Source: Ligilactobacillus apodemi DSM 16634 = JCM 16172 (GTDB taxonomy: Bacteria > Bacillota > Bacilli > Lactobacillales > Lactobacillaceae). Taken from it: 64,000 nucleotides of DNA. Position 1 is the first letter of the stretch; every line of letters starts with the position of its first letter. Positions 34,634 to 44,511 of the stretch are shown here, in pieces. The notes beneath the pieces were generated by a model that worked only from the letters and a program-made list of their open reading frames with translations, was not told where the DNA came from and ran no database searches. The stretch is from assembly GCF_001434405.1 (NCBI RefSeq), contig NZ_AZFT01000053.1:520499-584498 (forward strand), given 5' to 3'. The position numbers and the translations under genes are program-made.

Positions 34634-34811
34634 AAAATTACACCTACTTTAAATATTATTGCAAATCTTATCATAACACACAAAAGCCGATGATACTAGC
34701 ACAGTTCCTTTTGAAAGCTCTTTACTTGATGATTTAGATTAACAGTAGCACTTTTATAGAAGACAAGCTACAATATTAAGTATAGTATTTTTTATAAAAG
34801 GAGGCTTTTTC

Positions 34812-36497
34812 ATGGCATTTGATGGTATTTTTACCCGTGCAATGACTAACGAATTAAACGAGCTTCTCTTAGACGGACGTGTAATGAAAATTTCACAACC
34901 TTATCCAAATGAAGTTATCTTGACGATTCGCAAAAATCGGCATAATTATCCCCTATTATTATCGGCACATGCTAATTATGCTCGCGTTCAAATCACAAAC
35001 ATCCCTTATACTAATCCCCCAGTTCCGACTAATTTTACCATGGTTTTACGTAAATATTTAGAAGGTGCTAAATTAGTGGCGACCGAACAGCTTGGCTGTG
35101 ATCGGGTGCTTTACTTATCGTTTGTAACACGTAATGAATTAGGTGATCGTCTCCCCTTAAAATTAAGCATTGAGATCATGGGACGTTACAGCAATATTAT
35201 TTTAATCGATCAAGCTACCAATAAGATCCTAGATACTGTTAAACATGTTGGGATGGATCAAAATCGCTATCGGACACTTTTACCTGGGGCAAGTTATCGT
35301 ACTCCACCAGCACAAGATAAGCGCGATCCCTTTAACGATCCTGAGAAAAAGTATCTAGAATTAGTCCAAATGTATCCTAATAAAGACGTTTTAGCTACTC
35401 AATTGATGCGAACTTACCAAGGTCTTTCGCGTCAAAGCGCCCTTGTTTTAGCAAGTTTTTTACACCAAGACCAAGCTGAAACAGCTTCTTTTGCCGAGTT
35501 TTTAGCACAAACTAAACAGCCAACGCCAACTATCTTTGAAATAGAAAAAAAGTTAGCTTTTGGGATCTTTGCCCAACCTAAAACAGTTGCCACTTTTACG
35601 ACATTAAGCGAGCTTTTAGATAATTATTATCAAGAAAAAGCTGAACATGACCGCGTTTCTCACCAAGGCGCCAAATTGATTCATGTTGTAAAAAAGGAGT
35701 TAGCTAAAAACAAAACTAAGCTTTCACGCCTAGAAAAAGATCTGCAAACAACTAAAAAGGCCGACGGTTATCGCATAAAAGGTGAATTATTGACGACCTA
35801 TCTTTATCAGCTAAAACCTGGTGATACTACGGTGACATTGCCAAATTATTATGATGAAGAACGTCCTGTTGAAATCACTCTCTCACCACAATTATCCCCC
35901 GCACAAAATGCGCAAAAATACTTTAAAAAATACCAGAAGCTAAAAAATGCAATTGCTCATATCAACGAACAATTACGACTGACTAAAGCAGAGCTCGATT
36001 ATTTGGAAAGTGTTCAAACTCAGCTCGAACTTGCAGCCCCAAGTGATCTAACCGATATCGCCTTGGAATTACGCAGTGAAGGCTATTTAAAAGAAACACA
36101 AAAAAATAAAAAGAGAAAGCCAAAACTAAGCAAGCCCGAACACTTTTTGGCTTCTGATGGGACCGAGATCTCCGTTGGAAAAAACAATTTACAAAATGAC
36201 CGTTTAACGTTAAAAACGGCTAATAAAAATGATTATTGGCTTCATGTTAAAGACATCCCTGGATCACATGTGATCGTTCACTCAAATGAACCAACTGAAG
36301 AAACATTACTCGAAGCAGCTAATTTAGCAGCTTACTATTCAAAAGCACGTGCTTCCGCTAATGTCCCAGTTGACTATGTACAAGTGCGTCACATTAGAAA
36401 GCCTAATGGAGCTAAGCCAGGTTATGTGATCTATGAAGGTCAAAAAACGCTTTATGTTACTCCTGATAAAACTTTAGTAGAAAAAATGCATCAATAA
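34812..36497 (+). CDS. rqcH: Ribosome quality control protein RqcH (NFACT, Rqc2 homologue)
   Basis: Binds stalled 50S-peptidyl-tRNA and adds alanine tails. The start MAFDGIFTRAMTNEL is the NFACT-N signature, with long coiled coils at about 285-420. NFACT-R lies at the C terminus (LKTANKNDYWLHVKDIPGSHVI, residues about 463-485). Length 561 is normal. It was earlier called a fibronectin-binding protein (FbpA). The ribosome binding site AAAGGAGG is upstream. Confidence 0.94.
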   Translation: MAFDGIFTRAMTNELNELLLDGRVMKISQPYPNEVILTIRKNRHNYPLLLSAHANYARVQITNIPYTNPPVPTNFTMVLRKYLEGAKLVATEQLGCDRVLYLSFVTRNELGDRLPLKLSIEIMGRYSNIILIDQATNKILDTVKHVGMDQNRYRTLLPGASYRTPPAQDKRDPFNDPEKKYLELVQMYPNKDVLATQLMRTYQGLSRQSALVLASFLHQDQAETASFAEFLAQTKQPTPTIFEIEKKLAFGIFAQPKTVATFTTLSELLDNYYQEKAEHDRVSHQGAKLIHVVKKELAKNKTKLSRLEKDLQTTKKADGYRIKGELLTTYLYQLKPGDTTVTLPNYYDEERPVEITLSPQLSPAQNAQKYFKKYQKLKNAIAHINEQLRLTKAELDYLESVQTQLELAAPSDLTDIALELRSEGYLKETQKNKKRKPKLSKPEHFLASDGTEISVGKNNLQNDRLTLKTANKNDYWLHVKDIPGSHVIVHSNEPTEETLLEAANLAAYYSKARASANVPVDYVQVRHIRKPNGAKPGYVIYEGQKTLYVTPDKTLVEKMHQ

Positions 36498-36498
36498 A

Positions 36499-36541
36499 AA
36501 ATAAGAGCCAAGAGGTTTTTGACCTGCTTAGCTCTTATTTT
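36499..36541. terminator. Bidirectional terminator between rqcH and parC
   Basis: AAAATAAGAGC and GCTCTTATTTTTT form the stem of a large hairpin serving the convergent genes. Confidence 0.9.
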
Positions 36542-38977
36542 TTATTTTGTTACTTCTTTAGTTTGTAACAATTTAACTGTTTGTGGTTCACCGTCATTTT
36601 TAGCATCAAAGATATATGAACCATTTGAATAACGTTCACTAAATCCGTGGTCTACCGGGTCAAAGTTAAATTCCTTATCAGTGGTTGTCTTGATATACAT
36701 TTCTTGACCAGCTTCAACTAAAAAGGCATACGCAATTCGATGTGGCTTAGTCTTTAATTCTCTTAAGATCTGTACTCCACGACGTGCTCTTGAAGTAAGT
36801 GGAATCTCTGTTATTTTCATCTTTTTAAATGAACCACGGGTCGTTAAGATACCTACTGCACCCGCTTCATCGGTCAACAAAACAGCCTTCAAAGTATCAT
36901 CCCGTAGATCCATACATTTTACCCCAGCTGCTCTTGCGCCAGTTACTGGTACTTCATCTAAGTTATAGCGTAAACCATACCCATTATATGAGACACAGAC
37001 AAGTTCTTTAGCCTGATCTTGTGTGTAATACAATGATATTACTTCGTCTGAGTCAGTTTTTAGCGTGATATACCGGCTTGCGCGTGATTTATAAGTACGT
37101 CCTGGTTTTAGGTCAACTAAACTAGTTTGTTTGATATAGCCTTCTTTAGTTGCAAAAACAAAGTTACCAGCTTCATCTAAGCTCTTAAAGACTTTAGCCG
37201 CAATAACTCGTTCATCATTATCTAGCCCAACTGTTTGGGAAAGGTGTTCGCCAGTATCTTTGAAACGAGCTTCGGTGATCTCATGGATCGGACGATAGAT
37301 CAAGTTTCCTTTATTTGTAAAGATGAAGAGATGATCTAGTGTATTTACCGTATCTTGTAAGATTGGTTCATCATCGTCACGTAGCCCATTATCATTAGCA
37401 TCCGAAGCATTAAATGAGCGTAAAGAAGAGCGTTTAACGTAACCTTCACGCGAGATTTGAACAACAACTTCTTCTTGTGCGACCATAACTTCAGTTTCAA
37501 TCTTAAGCGATTGGATCTTTTCTTGGATCTCTGTTTTCCGCGGTGAAGCATACTTTTTAGCGATTGCTTGTAATTCCTTACGAATGACCTTATCTAATTC
37601 TTTAGGATCACCCAAGATCTTTTCAAAACTTGCGATCTGCTTTTGTAAATCCTTAGCTTCTTTTTCTAATGCAGTCACATCGGTATTAGTTAACCGATAT
37701 AATTGCAAAGAAACAATTGCTTCAGCTTGTTTTTTGGTAAAATCAAAGTTACTCATCAAGTTCTTGGTAGCATCTTTTTTATTTTTGGAACCCCGAATAA
37801 CTTTAATAACTTGATCTAAGATCGACAAAGCCTTGATCAGACCTAACACGATATGCTCTCTTTGCTTAGCCTTATCCAAATCAAATTCTGTCCGTTTAGT
37901 AGTAACGGTTCTTTGGTGTTCTAAATAAGATGTTAAGATCTGCTTTAAGCCCACGTGTTCAGGACGTTTATGATCAATTGCAACCATATTGAAGTTATAT
38001 GAGATCTGTAAATCAGTATTTTTGAAAAGATAGTTTAAGATCCCCGTAGCATTAGCATTTTTCTTTAACTCGATCACGATCCGTAAACCGTCACGGTCAC
38101 TTTCATCCCGAACTTCAGCAATACCTTCAACTTTTTTCAATAAGCGAACTTCATCGATCTTTTTGACTAACATTGCCTTATTTACTTCATATGGAATCTC
38201 AGTAACAACGATTTGAGACTTACCACCACGCAAAGCTTCAATCGTTGTTTTAGCACGTAACATTGTGCGCCCACGGCCAGTTTCATAAGCTTTTTTGATG
38301 CCATCAAGTCCCTGTAAGATCCCGCCGGTAGGGAAATCCGGTCCCTTAACAAATTGCATTAATTCATCTAAGGTAGCTTCAGGATGTTTCATTAAATAAA
38401 TGGTAGCTTGGATCGTTTCATCTAAATTATGTGTCGGAATTTCGGTCGCATAACCGGCAGAGATCCCTGTGGCACCATTTACTAAAAGATTCGGAAAACG
38501 CGCTGGTAAAACAGTAGGTTCATATTCAGTGTCATCAAAGTTTAACACCATATCAACAGTCTTTTTATCGATATCTTTTAACATTTCAGCCGAAATTTCA
38601 GATAAACGAGCTTCTGTATAACGCATAGCTGCTGGTGGATCACCATCCATCGAACCATTGTTACCGTGCATTTCGATCAATGGTTCACGTAATTTCCAAG
38701 CTTGACTCATGCGCACCATGGCTTCATAAATCGAACTGTCTCCGTGGGGATGATAATTACCCATAACATTACCAACAGACTTAGCTGATTTTCTAAATGG
38801 TTTATCAAAGGTGTTTTTGTCTTCATGCATTGCATATAAGATACGCCGTTGCACCGGCTTTAAACCATCCCTGATATCTGGAAGTGCACGTTCTTGAATG
38901 ATGTATTTGGAATAACGCCCAAAACGTTCTCCCATAACAGCTTCCAATGATAATTCTTGGATATTTTGTTCTGCCAT
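36542..38977 (-). CDS. parC: DNA topoisomerase IV subunit A
   Basis: Breakage-reunion subunit of topoisomerase IV for chromosome decatenation. The active tyrosine is Y120 in AMRYTEARL. The quinolone-determining region reads [14 protein letters not shown], with Ser81 and Glu85 at the positions usually mutated in resistance, so it looks wild type. A C-terminal beta-pinwheel follows after about 500. It starts 1 bp after the parE stop. Topoisomerase IV rather than gyrase is inferred from the parE-parC pairing and the absence of a GyrA-box-like motif that I could see. Confidence 0.93.
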   Translation of the reverse strand: MAEQNIQELSLEAVMGERFGRYSKYIIQERALPDIRDGLKPVQRRILYAMHEDKNTFDKPFRKSAKSVGNVMGNYHPHGDSSIYEAMVRMSQAWKLREPLIEMHGNNGSMDGDPPAAMRYTEARLSEISAEMLKDIDKKTVDMVLNFDDTEYEPTVLPARFPNLLVNGATGISAGYATEIPTHNLDETIQATIYLMKHPEATLDELMQFVKGPDFPTGGILQGLDGIKKAYETGRGRTMLRAKTTIEALRGGKSQIVVTEIPYEVNKAMLVKKIDEVRLLKKVEGIAEVRDESDRDGLRIVIELKKNANATGILNYLFKNTDLQISYNFNMVAIDHKRPEHVGLKQILTSYLEHQRTVTTKRTEFDLDKAKQREHIVLGLIKALSILDQVIKVIRGSKNKKDATKNLMSNFDFTKKQAEAIVSLQLYRLTNTDVTALEKEAKDLQKQIASFEKILGDPKELDKVIRKELQAIAKKYASPRKTEIQEKIQSLKIETEVMVAQEEVVVQISREGYVKRSSLRSFNASDANDNGLRDDDEPILQDTVNTLDHLFIFTNKGNLIYRPIHEITEARFKDTGEHLSQTVGLDNDERVIAAKVFKSLDEAGNFVFATKEGYIKQTSLVDLKPGRTYKSRASRYITLKTDSDEVISLYYTQDQAKELVCVSYNGYGLRYNLDEVPVTGARAAGVKCMDLRDDTLKAVLLTDEAGAVGILTTRGSFKKMKITEIPLTSRARRGVQILRELKTKPHRIAYAFLVEAGQEMYIKTTTDKEFNFDPVDHGFSERYSNGSYIFDAKNDGEPQTVKLLQTKEVTK

Positions 38978-38978
38978 A

Positions 38979-40961
38979 TTATTCTCCTAACTCTACTTTT
39001 TCGTCTTGATGAGCTTGATTGGCTAAGGTCGTATCTAACAAGCTACCATCTTCTTCAAGGGTGAATTTAACATTTTTTTCGATCCATTTACGTCGTGGTT
39101 CGACTTTATCACCCATTAAAGTTGTCACACGTTTTTCTGCTAAAGCATCATCATCGATCCTAACTCTAACTAGGGTTCTTGTTTCCGGATTCATTGTTGT
39201 TTCCCAAAGTTGGTCGGCATTCATTTCACCTAAACCTTTGAAACGTTGCAACGTATAGCCTTTTCCCATTGCTTTAGCTTGCTTATCTAATTCTTCGTCA
39301 GTCCAAGCATAGCGAACTTGCAATTTCTTATTAACTGTTTTTTGCAATTTATACAATGGTGGCAACGCAATATAAACACGGCCTGCATTGATCATCGGAC
39401 GCATATATTTATAAAAGAACGTTAAGAGTAACGTTTGAATGTGAGCCCCGTCAGTATCGGCATCGGTCATGATGATGATCTTATCATAATTAGCATCTTC
39501 AATATCAAATTCAGCCCCTACACCGGCACCGATCGTATAGATCATCGTATTGATCTCTTCGTTTTTCATGATATCTTGTAATTTCGCTTTTTCCGTATTC
39601 AAAACTTTACCACGTAACGGTAGGATCGCTTGGAATTTACGGTCGCGCCCTTGTTTAGCAGAACCGCCCGCCGAATCACCCTCGACTAAGAAAAGTTCAT
39701 TTTTCTTGGCATTACGCGACTGCGCTGGGGTTAATTTACCAGAAAGCAAACGATCTTTTTTATGGCGCTTCTTGCCGTTACGACTTTCATCCCGCGCTTT
39801 ACGGGCAGCTTCTCTTGCTTCCCTTGCTTTTAAAGATTTCTTTACTAAGTCCTTAGCAAAATCACCGTTTTCCATCAAGTAGTATGTCAATTGTTCATTG
39901 ACTACTGCATCAACGATCGCACGTGCTTCAGGGGTACCAAGCTTATCTTTAGTTTGGCCTTCAAATTGTAATAATTTTTCAGGGATGCGCACCGAAACGA
40001 TTGCCGATAGGCCTTCTCTGACATCGCTACCTTCTAAATTCTTGTCTTTTTCTTTTAACAAACCGACTTTACGAGCATATTCGTTAAAAGCCTTAGTCCA
40101 AGCTGCCTTCATCCCAGCTTCGTGTGTCCCGCCATCTTTTGTTCTCACATTGTTGACAAAAGACATGATATTTTCTGAATAGCCATCATTATATTGCCCT
40201 GCAACTTCAACTTCGACGCCATCTTTTTGACCTTCAAAATACATGACTTCGCCAATGGAGTCTTTATCTTCATTTAAATAGGAAACAAATTCCTTGATTC
40301 CTTCTTCAAAAAAGAAAACGTCTTGGGTATCTGTTCTTTCATCGGTCAAGACGATCTTAACACCTTTTAAAAGAAAGGCTGATTCGCGTAACCGTTCGGC
40401 TAACGTATCGTAGTTAAACTTTGTAGTTGAAAAGATTTCTGGATCTGGCTTAAAAGTAACCGTTGTCCCACTATTTTTCTTAGTCTTACCAATTTTTCTA
40501 AGCGTTCCGATTGGTTGACCGCCATTTTCGAAATCTTCTTCATATTCGACGCCATCGCGGACAGTGTTAACTTTTAAACTTGTTGAAAGAGCATTAACAA
40601 CAGAGGCACCGACCCCGTGTAACCCACCAGAAGTTTTATAATCACCTTGGCCAAATTTACCCCCAGCATGCAATACCGTAAAAATAACTTCCACCGTGGG
40701 AATTCCCATCGAGTGCATTCCGACTGGCATTCCACGACCATAGTCAACTACTGTGATCGAATTATCTTCATGGATCGTTACATCAATTTCTTTTCCGTAT
40801 CCAGACAAAGCTTCATCAACCGCATTATCAACAATTTCATACACTAAGTGATGCAATCCGCGCCCATCAGTAGAGCCAATGTACATCCCTGGTCTTTTCC
40901 GAACTGCTTCTAATCCTTTTAGAACCTGGATCGAATCATCACTATATTTTACTTTACTCAT
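38979..40961 (-). CDS. parE: DNA topoisomerase IV subunit B
   Basis: ATPase subunit. GHKL motifs [23 protein letters not shown] and [13 protein letters not shown] are near the N terminus, and the TOPRIM region has [23 protein letters not shown] and [11 protein letters not shown]. Length is 660, slightly longer than most ParE because of a lysine/arginine-rich insert ([20 protein letters not shown]). It forms an operon with parC. Confidence 0.93.
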   Translation of the reverse strand: MSKVKYSDDSIQVLKGLEAVRKRPGMYIGSTDGRGLHHLVYEIVDNAVDEALSGYGKEIDVTIHEDNSITVVDYGRGMPVGMHSMGIPTVEVIFTVLHAGGKFGQGDYKTSGGLHGVGASVVNALSTSLKVNTVRDGVEYEEDFENGGQPIGTLRKIGKTKKNSGTTVTFKPDPEIFSTTKFNYDTLAERLRESAFLLKGVKIVLTDERTDTQDVFFFEEGIKEFVSYLNEDKDSIGEVMYFEGQKDGVEVEVAGQYNDGYSENIMSFVNNVRTKDGGTHEAGMKAAWTKAFNEYARKVGLLKEKDKNLEGSDVREGLSAIVSVRIPEKLLQFEGQTKDKLGTPEARAIVDAVVNEQLTYYLMENGDFAKDLVKKSLKAREAREAARKARDESRNGKKRHKKDRLLSGKLTPAQSRNAKKNELFLVEGDSAGGSAKQGRDRKFQAILPLRGKVLNTEKAKLQDIMKNEEINTMIYTIGAGVGAEFDIEDANYDKIIIMTDADTDGAHIQTLLLTFFYKYMRPMINAGRVYIALPPLYKLQKTVNKKLQVRYAWTDEELDKQAKAMGKGYTLQRFKGLGEMNADQLWETTMNPETRTLVRVRIDDDALAEKRVTTLMGDKVEPRRKWIEKNVKFTLEEDGSLLDTTLANQAHQDEKVELGE

Positions 40962-41026
40962 ATATTCAAATCCTTTATCAAATTTAAAGTCACGTTATCT
41001 ATCATAACGCATTTTACTCACTAGTA

Positions 41027-41464
41027 TCAATATAAATCAATGTTGTTAGCTACGTGATAAACCTCAGAAAGATTTTCATCTACAAAAACTTTATACATTT
41101 CATCAAATGTATATGCGAGATCTTGTTGTAGTAGATCTTTTTCCGGTAACCAGAAAACAGCACCTTCATCAGATGCTTTGATTTTTCCTGAGTATTTAGT
41201 TGCTTCATATAACAATACGAGATAGCGAGTATTATTTAAGAAAAATTGTTTGATCCCACAGAGTTTTGGATCTTTTATCGTCAAACCTGTTTCTTCAAAA
41301 AATTCTCGGATCATCGCTTGATGAAAAGATTCTCCTGGTTCAACATGGCCACCAGGAAAAGTTATCCCAGGCCATTCTTTTTTCTGGCGGTCTTCAACTA
41401 ATACCTTGTCACCTTCACGTAATAAACACATATTTGTTAACTCAACAGTTTCTGTTCGTGACAT
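41027..41464 (-). CDS. NUDIX hydrolase (MutT-like)
   Basis: 145 residues with a complete NUDIX box: GGHVEPGESFHQAMIREFFEETGL (residues about 38-61 hold the G-x5-E-x7-REUxEExGU pattern). It probably hydrolyses a nucleoside diphosphate derivative such as 8-oxo-dGTP; the substrate cannot be read off. ATG 41464 is chosen over the adjacent TTG. It is the last core gene before the IS607-type element. Confidence 0.9.
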   Translation of the reverse strand: MSRTETVELTNMCLLREGDKVLVEDRQKKEWPGITFPGGHVEPGESFHQAMIREFFEETGLTIKDPKLCGIKQFFLNNTRYLVLLYEATKYSGKIKASDEGAVFWLPEKDLLQQDLAYTFDEMYKVFVDENLSEVYHVANNIDLY

Positions 41465-41559
41465 CAAATGCCTGCTATATAAAATGTAGAATAATATAGA
41501 AGTTCCAATACATACTGCTATATTGTTAGAAAGAATATAGTTTTTCCTTTCTTAATTTT

Positions 41560-41657
41560 ATTTACTACTGTCAACATTAGTATTCTCACAGCCTAACTAG
41601 AGGGTAACGACATTGACTAACTCTGATAGCTTAAGGGTGTAGCCCACCCCGTTATTT
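41560..41657 (-). ncRNA. Candidate omega RNA / right end of the IS element
   Basis: After the tnpB stop the minus strand reads GGGGTGGGCTACACCCTTAA, a GGGTG/CACCC hairpin, then GTTAGTCAATGTC and a CTCTAGTTAGG tail. This resembles the conserved 3' ends of IS200/IS605/IS607 elements, from which the TnpB guide RNA scaffold is made. The guide portion would be the flanking DNA beyond about 41560. The boundary is not resolved. Confidence 0.4.
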
Positions 41658-42815
41658 TTATATCAGTGCCAATAAATTTAACACTGCGTTTTCGTCTTGA
41701 TTACAATTAAAACCACATTCATAACAGATATATTCGTTATGCTTAGTTCCATGCTTTAAGTTACCATTAAGCCCGACTTTTTCTGAACCAGTCTTAACAT
41801 GACCACACTTAGAACAGCGCTGCGTACTTGGATAAAATTTATCCGCTAAGATAAGTTTCTTACCGTACTGATCGCACTTATAGCTCAATATCTGTCTGAA
41901 ATAGCCAAACATTGAACGTTGTAGACCTTTGGAAGCGACATGAGTCATCTGCATTTCTTTAACGGCCAAGTTTTCAATTACGATCTTGTCATATTGAGTT
42001 ACTAACTTGGTTGTAAACTTCTGCATAATGTCATGTTGGATATTTGCTACTTTGCGATAATCACGTTGTAACTTGGCTCTCGTCTTAACATAATTATCAT
42101 TCTTAGTAGCTCGTTTTCCATTTACAACACGCTTTTTAGCTAACATGCGTTGATAATGCTTGATACGCTTATATAAACGTTTCAGGTTAGCTGGTAAAGT
42201 GTTGATCTTACCTCCCGTATAGTTAATGTGCCCAACATTGACATCAACAGCCGTTACATGGTTAGTTTTAGTTTTTCTTTCGATATCAACTTCAAAAGGC
42301 AGGCTCGCCCAGTATTTACCATTTTCACGATAAACAGAGATAGTCTTTAAATCACCATCTATACTCTCAGCGCCTTTAAAGCGAATATCAAACCACTGAT
42401 AGCCTGTTTCTCTGGGCTTATCTAAACGTAACTTACCACTAACGATCTTTGCTCTATCAGTTTTAAAACCTTGTCTAGGTGCTTTCTTCGATTTAAACTG
42501 TGGTTTACCCCAATCAGGTAGTGATTTGTTGAAAAAGTTTTTCCAAGCTTTGTTTAAATCGTTGATCGCTAGTTGTAAACAACGGGCTGAAAAACGATAT
42601 TGCCAGTCAGCTTTATTAGCCACTAACTCATTGCGAACCTTATACTCATTAGGTTTAAGACACTTGTCCCCTAAAATCAATGATTCTGCATACATGTCAT
42701 TCCATAAAGATAAACCTTCATTCTAGCAGTAGCGCCGATAATCACACAAGGCATCCAAGACTTTGCGCATGGTTTTATTAGGATAAAGTCTAACTTTTTG
42801 GGTTCTTAGCACCAT
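41658..42815 (-). pseudogene. tnpB: TnpB RNA-guided nuclease with an in-frame TAG
   Basis: The intact reading frame starts ATG 42815 (MVLRTQKVRLYPNKT) and would give 385 residues. Codon 31 is TAG (plus-strand 42723-42725) in YRRYC*NEGLSLW, where tryptophan (TGG) is normal, a single-base change. The rest is complete: RuvC-like AVDVNVGHIN, IVIENLAVKEM, a CSKCGHV...CYECGF zinc ribbon and NQDENAVLNL. Reinitiation at ATG 42695 would make 345 residues without the start of the WED region. Loss of function is likely. Confidence 0.85.
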
Positions 42816-42849
42816 CTTCTTTACCAGCTTTTAAAGATTTATCGTTTTC

Positions 42850-43100
42850 GAGTTTATGCTTGGATATCAGTAATCGCTTCATCTAAGATGATACCTTTAG
42901 CATTAACATATTGTCTAATAAAGTCAATTTGATTCTTCAAATCATCTTTTTACTCATTAGTTGATACTCTAACATGAGCAATATCTTCGATTAATGGGAG
43001 TTCGATGAGCTTTTAAAATACCTTTATTATCCCAAATTTGTAAAGTTCTAACTGTGACGCCTAAACTTTTAGCCATTTCACTTGGTTTCATCATCGTCAT
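42850..43100 (-). pseudogene. tnpA: IS607 TnpA (serine recombinase with MerR-like HTH), remnant
   Basis: From ATG 43100: MTMMKPSEMAKSLGVTVRTLQIWDNKG, a MerR-type helix-turn-helix typical of IS607 TnpA, then LKAHRTPINRRY. A stop follows. In another frame come VRVSTNE and DDLKNQIDFIRQYVNAKG, the resolvase catalytic region with its serine. After DEAITDI the sequence breaks off and is joined near the tnpB start, so most of the catalytic domain is deleted. Several frameshifts or stops make it non-functional. Confidence 0.8.
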
Positions 43101-43187
43101 AATAAACCACCTACATTTTCTATTTCTGCGGTTTATTATAACTTACATTTGTATATTATTTTTTATTAACAGTTATTTCCTCCTTTT

Positions 43188-43225
43188 TTGCGACGCTGAG
43201 AAACGCATTTAAACGCAGCGTTCGC
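43188..43225 (-). repeat. Recurring 29-bp motif, copy C, with inverted repeat
   Basis: Read on the minus strand it starts GAACGCTGCGTTTAAATGCG and ends TCTCAGC. It lies about 90 bp before the tnpA start. GCG-A-CGCTG and CAGCG-TT-CGC form an imperfect palindrome. Confidence 0.4.
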
Positions 43226-43336
43226 ATCCTACTTAATAGATTATCAATCTAACTGCAAAATATCAAATGATATCATACATACGAACATACATTCTATATT
43301 ATACAAAGATTAAGTAGATGTTACCAGTGTTATTGT

Positions 43337-43365
43337 TTGAATTTATTTTTAGCACCTAGCATAAT
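43337..43365 (+). promoter_or_regulatory. Promoter of the candidate toxin mRNA
   Basis: TTGAAT (43337-43342), 17 bp, CATAAT (43360-43365). The message would begin about 43372 and have a 5' leader of about 100 nt before the first small frame. Confidence 0.5.
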
Positions 43366-43474
43366 GGTGGTAGGCTAGCATTGCAGGGTCGCTCCCTTAG
43401 ATGCTTAGCTTAGTGGATCTAATGAAGACTATCGCACCTCTTTTCACCATTATCTACGGGAGGGAGTGGGTAGT

Positions 43475-43522
43475 ATGGAAATTAGTATTAGACTGGAGGT
43501 TTTGGTTTGGCGTTGGCCGTAA
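43475..43522 (+). CDS. 15-codon leader frame overlapping the toxin start
   Basis: ATG 43475 behind GGGAGGGAGTGGG, the strongest ribosome binding site in the unit, encodes MEISIRLEVLVWRWP. Its stop at 43520-43522 lies after the TTG start of the hydrophobic frame (43507), so translation could be coupled. The arrangement is reminiscent of mok in hok/sok. Confidence 0.35.
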   Translation: MEISIRLEVLVWRWP

Positions 43523-43614
43523 TTATCCTGGCACTGGGAAAGCTTGCTTTAAGCCTTGCCCATGCCTACTGGATAATAAAAAAAGCTAACCATGATTTTA
43601 AAAATCACGATTAG
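43507..43614 (+). CDS. Candidate type I toxin (35-residue membrane peptide)
   Basis: TTG 43507, with GGAGGT 6 bp upstream, encodes ALAVIILALGKLALSLAHAY, then WIIKKANHDFKNHD: one amphipathic membrane helix and a basic, hydrophilic tail, the build of type I toxins. The 3' third is covered by an antisense promoter and terminator. I cannot match it to a named family such as Fst, Ldr or TxpA. Another frame through the same DNA (from 43401) has no ribosome binding site and an unremarkable composition. Confidence 0.45.
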   Translation: MALAVIILALGKLALSLAHAYWIIKKANHDFKNHD

Positions 43615-43672
43615 CTTCCAATAACTAATAGTCTTATCCACGGTGGGAGTTATCGACTGGCCTCGATAACTC
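43577..43672 (-). ncRNA. Candidate antisense antitoxin RNA
   Basis: On the minus strand, TTGACA (43706-43701) and TATACG (43684-43679) are 16 bp apart, giving a start near 43672. The RNA ends at the stem GAAGCTAATCGTGATTTT / AAAATCATGGTTAGCTT (43583-43617) with a T-run of seven. It overlaps the last 30 bp of the toxin frame and its 3' untranslated region, including the toxin mRNA terminator. Confidence 0.5.
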
Positions 43673-43678
43673 CTTTTT
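43646..43678 (+). terminator. Terminator of the candidate toxin mRNA
   Basis: GGAGTTATCGA and TCGATAACTCC form an 11-bp stem with a 6-nt loop, followed by TTTTT. Confidence 0.85.
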
Positions 43679-43776
43679 CGTATATTATTCTAACATGATT
43701 TGTCAAATTTGACCAGTAAATGTCAAATTTGAAATTTTAATAGTCAGATTATTGGAAACCCGGCTATTTTCTTACC

Positions 43777-43808
43777 CAACTTCCGCAAATGTTAATTTGC
43801 GGAAGTTG
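43777..43808. repeat. Perfect 13-bp inverted repeat
   Basis: CAACTTCCGCAAA (43777-43789) and TTTGCGGAAGTTG (43796-43808) surround TGTTAA. No T-run of terminator type follows on either strand. The surrounding 286 bp (43615-43900) hold no gene that I can see beyond the antisense unit. Confidence 0.6.
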
Positions 43809-43900
43809 AATTTTAAGGCACAAAAATAGTGTAGCCAGCTAACTACACCATCTACTGTATTGTCTACAAAGTTAGCATGAAAATTTAAACCCAATGAAAT

Positions 43901-44083
43901 CTATCGAGACCGTTTTATTTTTATAATATCGATCAGAGCCCATACCAATACAGATACTAACACCATACCAATATATCGTTTTCCATTAAAATCGATGTTT
44001 AGTAGACGTATTATTCCAAGCATTATAAGAGCAAATATTATAGTAACTATCCACTTATCAATGATCCTTAGATATTTTGTCAT
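43901..44083 (-). CDS. Small membrane protein (60 residues)
   Basis: ATG 44083 with GGGAG upstream. Two hydrophobic segments (WIVTIIFALIMLGII and IGMVLVSVLVWALI) and a basic C terminus (KIKRSR). Its start overlaps the end of a frameshifted small gene by 4 bp. Function unknown; size and place fit an immunity or toxin-like protein, but nothing proves it. Confidence 0.45.
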   Translation of the reverse strand: MTKYLRIIDKWIVTIIFALIMLGIIRLLNIDFNGKRYIGMVLVSVLVWALIDIIKIKRSR

Positions 44084-44254
44084 AGATTGATTCTCCCACT
44101 ATTTGGATATCTATCTCCGGTTGAAACGCTTTTTTCAGAAGTATTCATTTCATTATTCGTTAAATCTTGAGAAGATTTTACACTCACAATTGAAATAAGA
44201 GTAACAACTAAAATTCTTAACTTGTCATTCCAACGTCAGCAGCTTGGTTTCCAT
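44080..44254 (-). pseudogene. Frameshifted small exported protein
   Basis: ATG 44254, behind AAAAGGAGTG, opens METKLLTLE and stops. One base less in GTTGGAATG would continue as NDKLRILVVTLISIVSV (a signal-like hydrophobic stretch) and an acidic tail ending GDRYPNSGRINL at 44080. Family unknown. Confidence 0.4.
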
Positions 44255-44420
44255 TTTAATACACTCCTTTTATATCTTAAAGCTATAGTTACGTTAGATA
44301 TCCAAATTACCACTGTGTTATAACGCTGGTAACCGTTTCCAATTCTAGTATATCATTGACATTTATAATACACAACACTTTTTAGGATAGAAAGAAACAA
44401 CTTAATTTTTTTACATAAAG

Positions 44421-44458
44421 AAAGCCGACAAACTGTGATTTCTTACAAGTCTGTCGGC
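44421..44458 (-). terminator. Large imperfect hairpin
   Basis: GCCGACA and TGTCGGC close a stem with an internal AACT/AGT match; the minus strand continues TTTCTTTATG. It may end the minus-strand relic at 44512-44824. Confidence 0.5.
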
Positions 44459-44511
44459 CGTGCGTCTGGCTCTTTGATGATGTATTTGTTCTGTACGATA
44501 AGTGGAAATTT

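Larger units (their letters stand above)
41560..43180 (-). mobile_element. IS607-type insertion element, degenerate
   Basis: A MerR-like/serine-recombinase TnpA remnant (42850-43100) is followed by TnpB (41658-42815) on the minus strand, the usual order of IS607. Ends are approximate: the right end lies in the 100 bp after tnpB and the left end upstream of tnpA. TnpA has lost most of its resolvase domain and TnpB has an in-frame stop, so the element cannot move by itself. Confidence 0.75.

Noticed and set aside
36542-40961. gyrA/gyrB instead of parC/parE
   Set aside because: The adjacent parE-parC order with 1 bp between and the ParE-like TOPRIM region fit topoisomerase IV; gyrase genes in lactobacilli sit near dnaA, which is not in this window.
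41658-42695. TnpB annotated as an intact 345-residue protein
   Set aside because: The frame continues upstream to ATG 42815 with clear TnpB N-terminal sequence and a single stop at codon 31, so the shorter start is an artefact of that stop.
43401-43589. 62-codon frame through the candidate toxin mRNA (MLSLVDLMKTIAPLFT)
   Set aside because: It has no ribosome binding site at its start and an odd composition (W, C and P rich); the overlapping frames with strong sites explain the transcript better.
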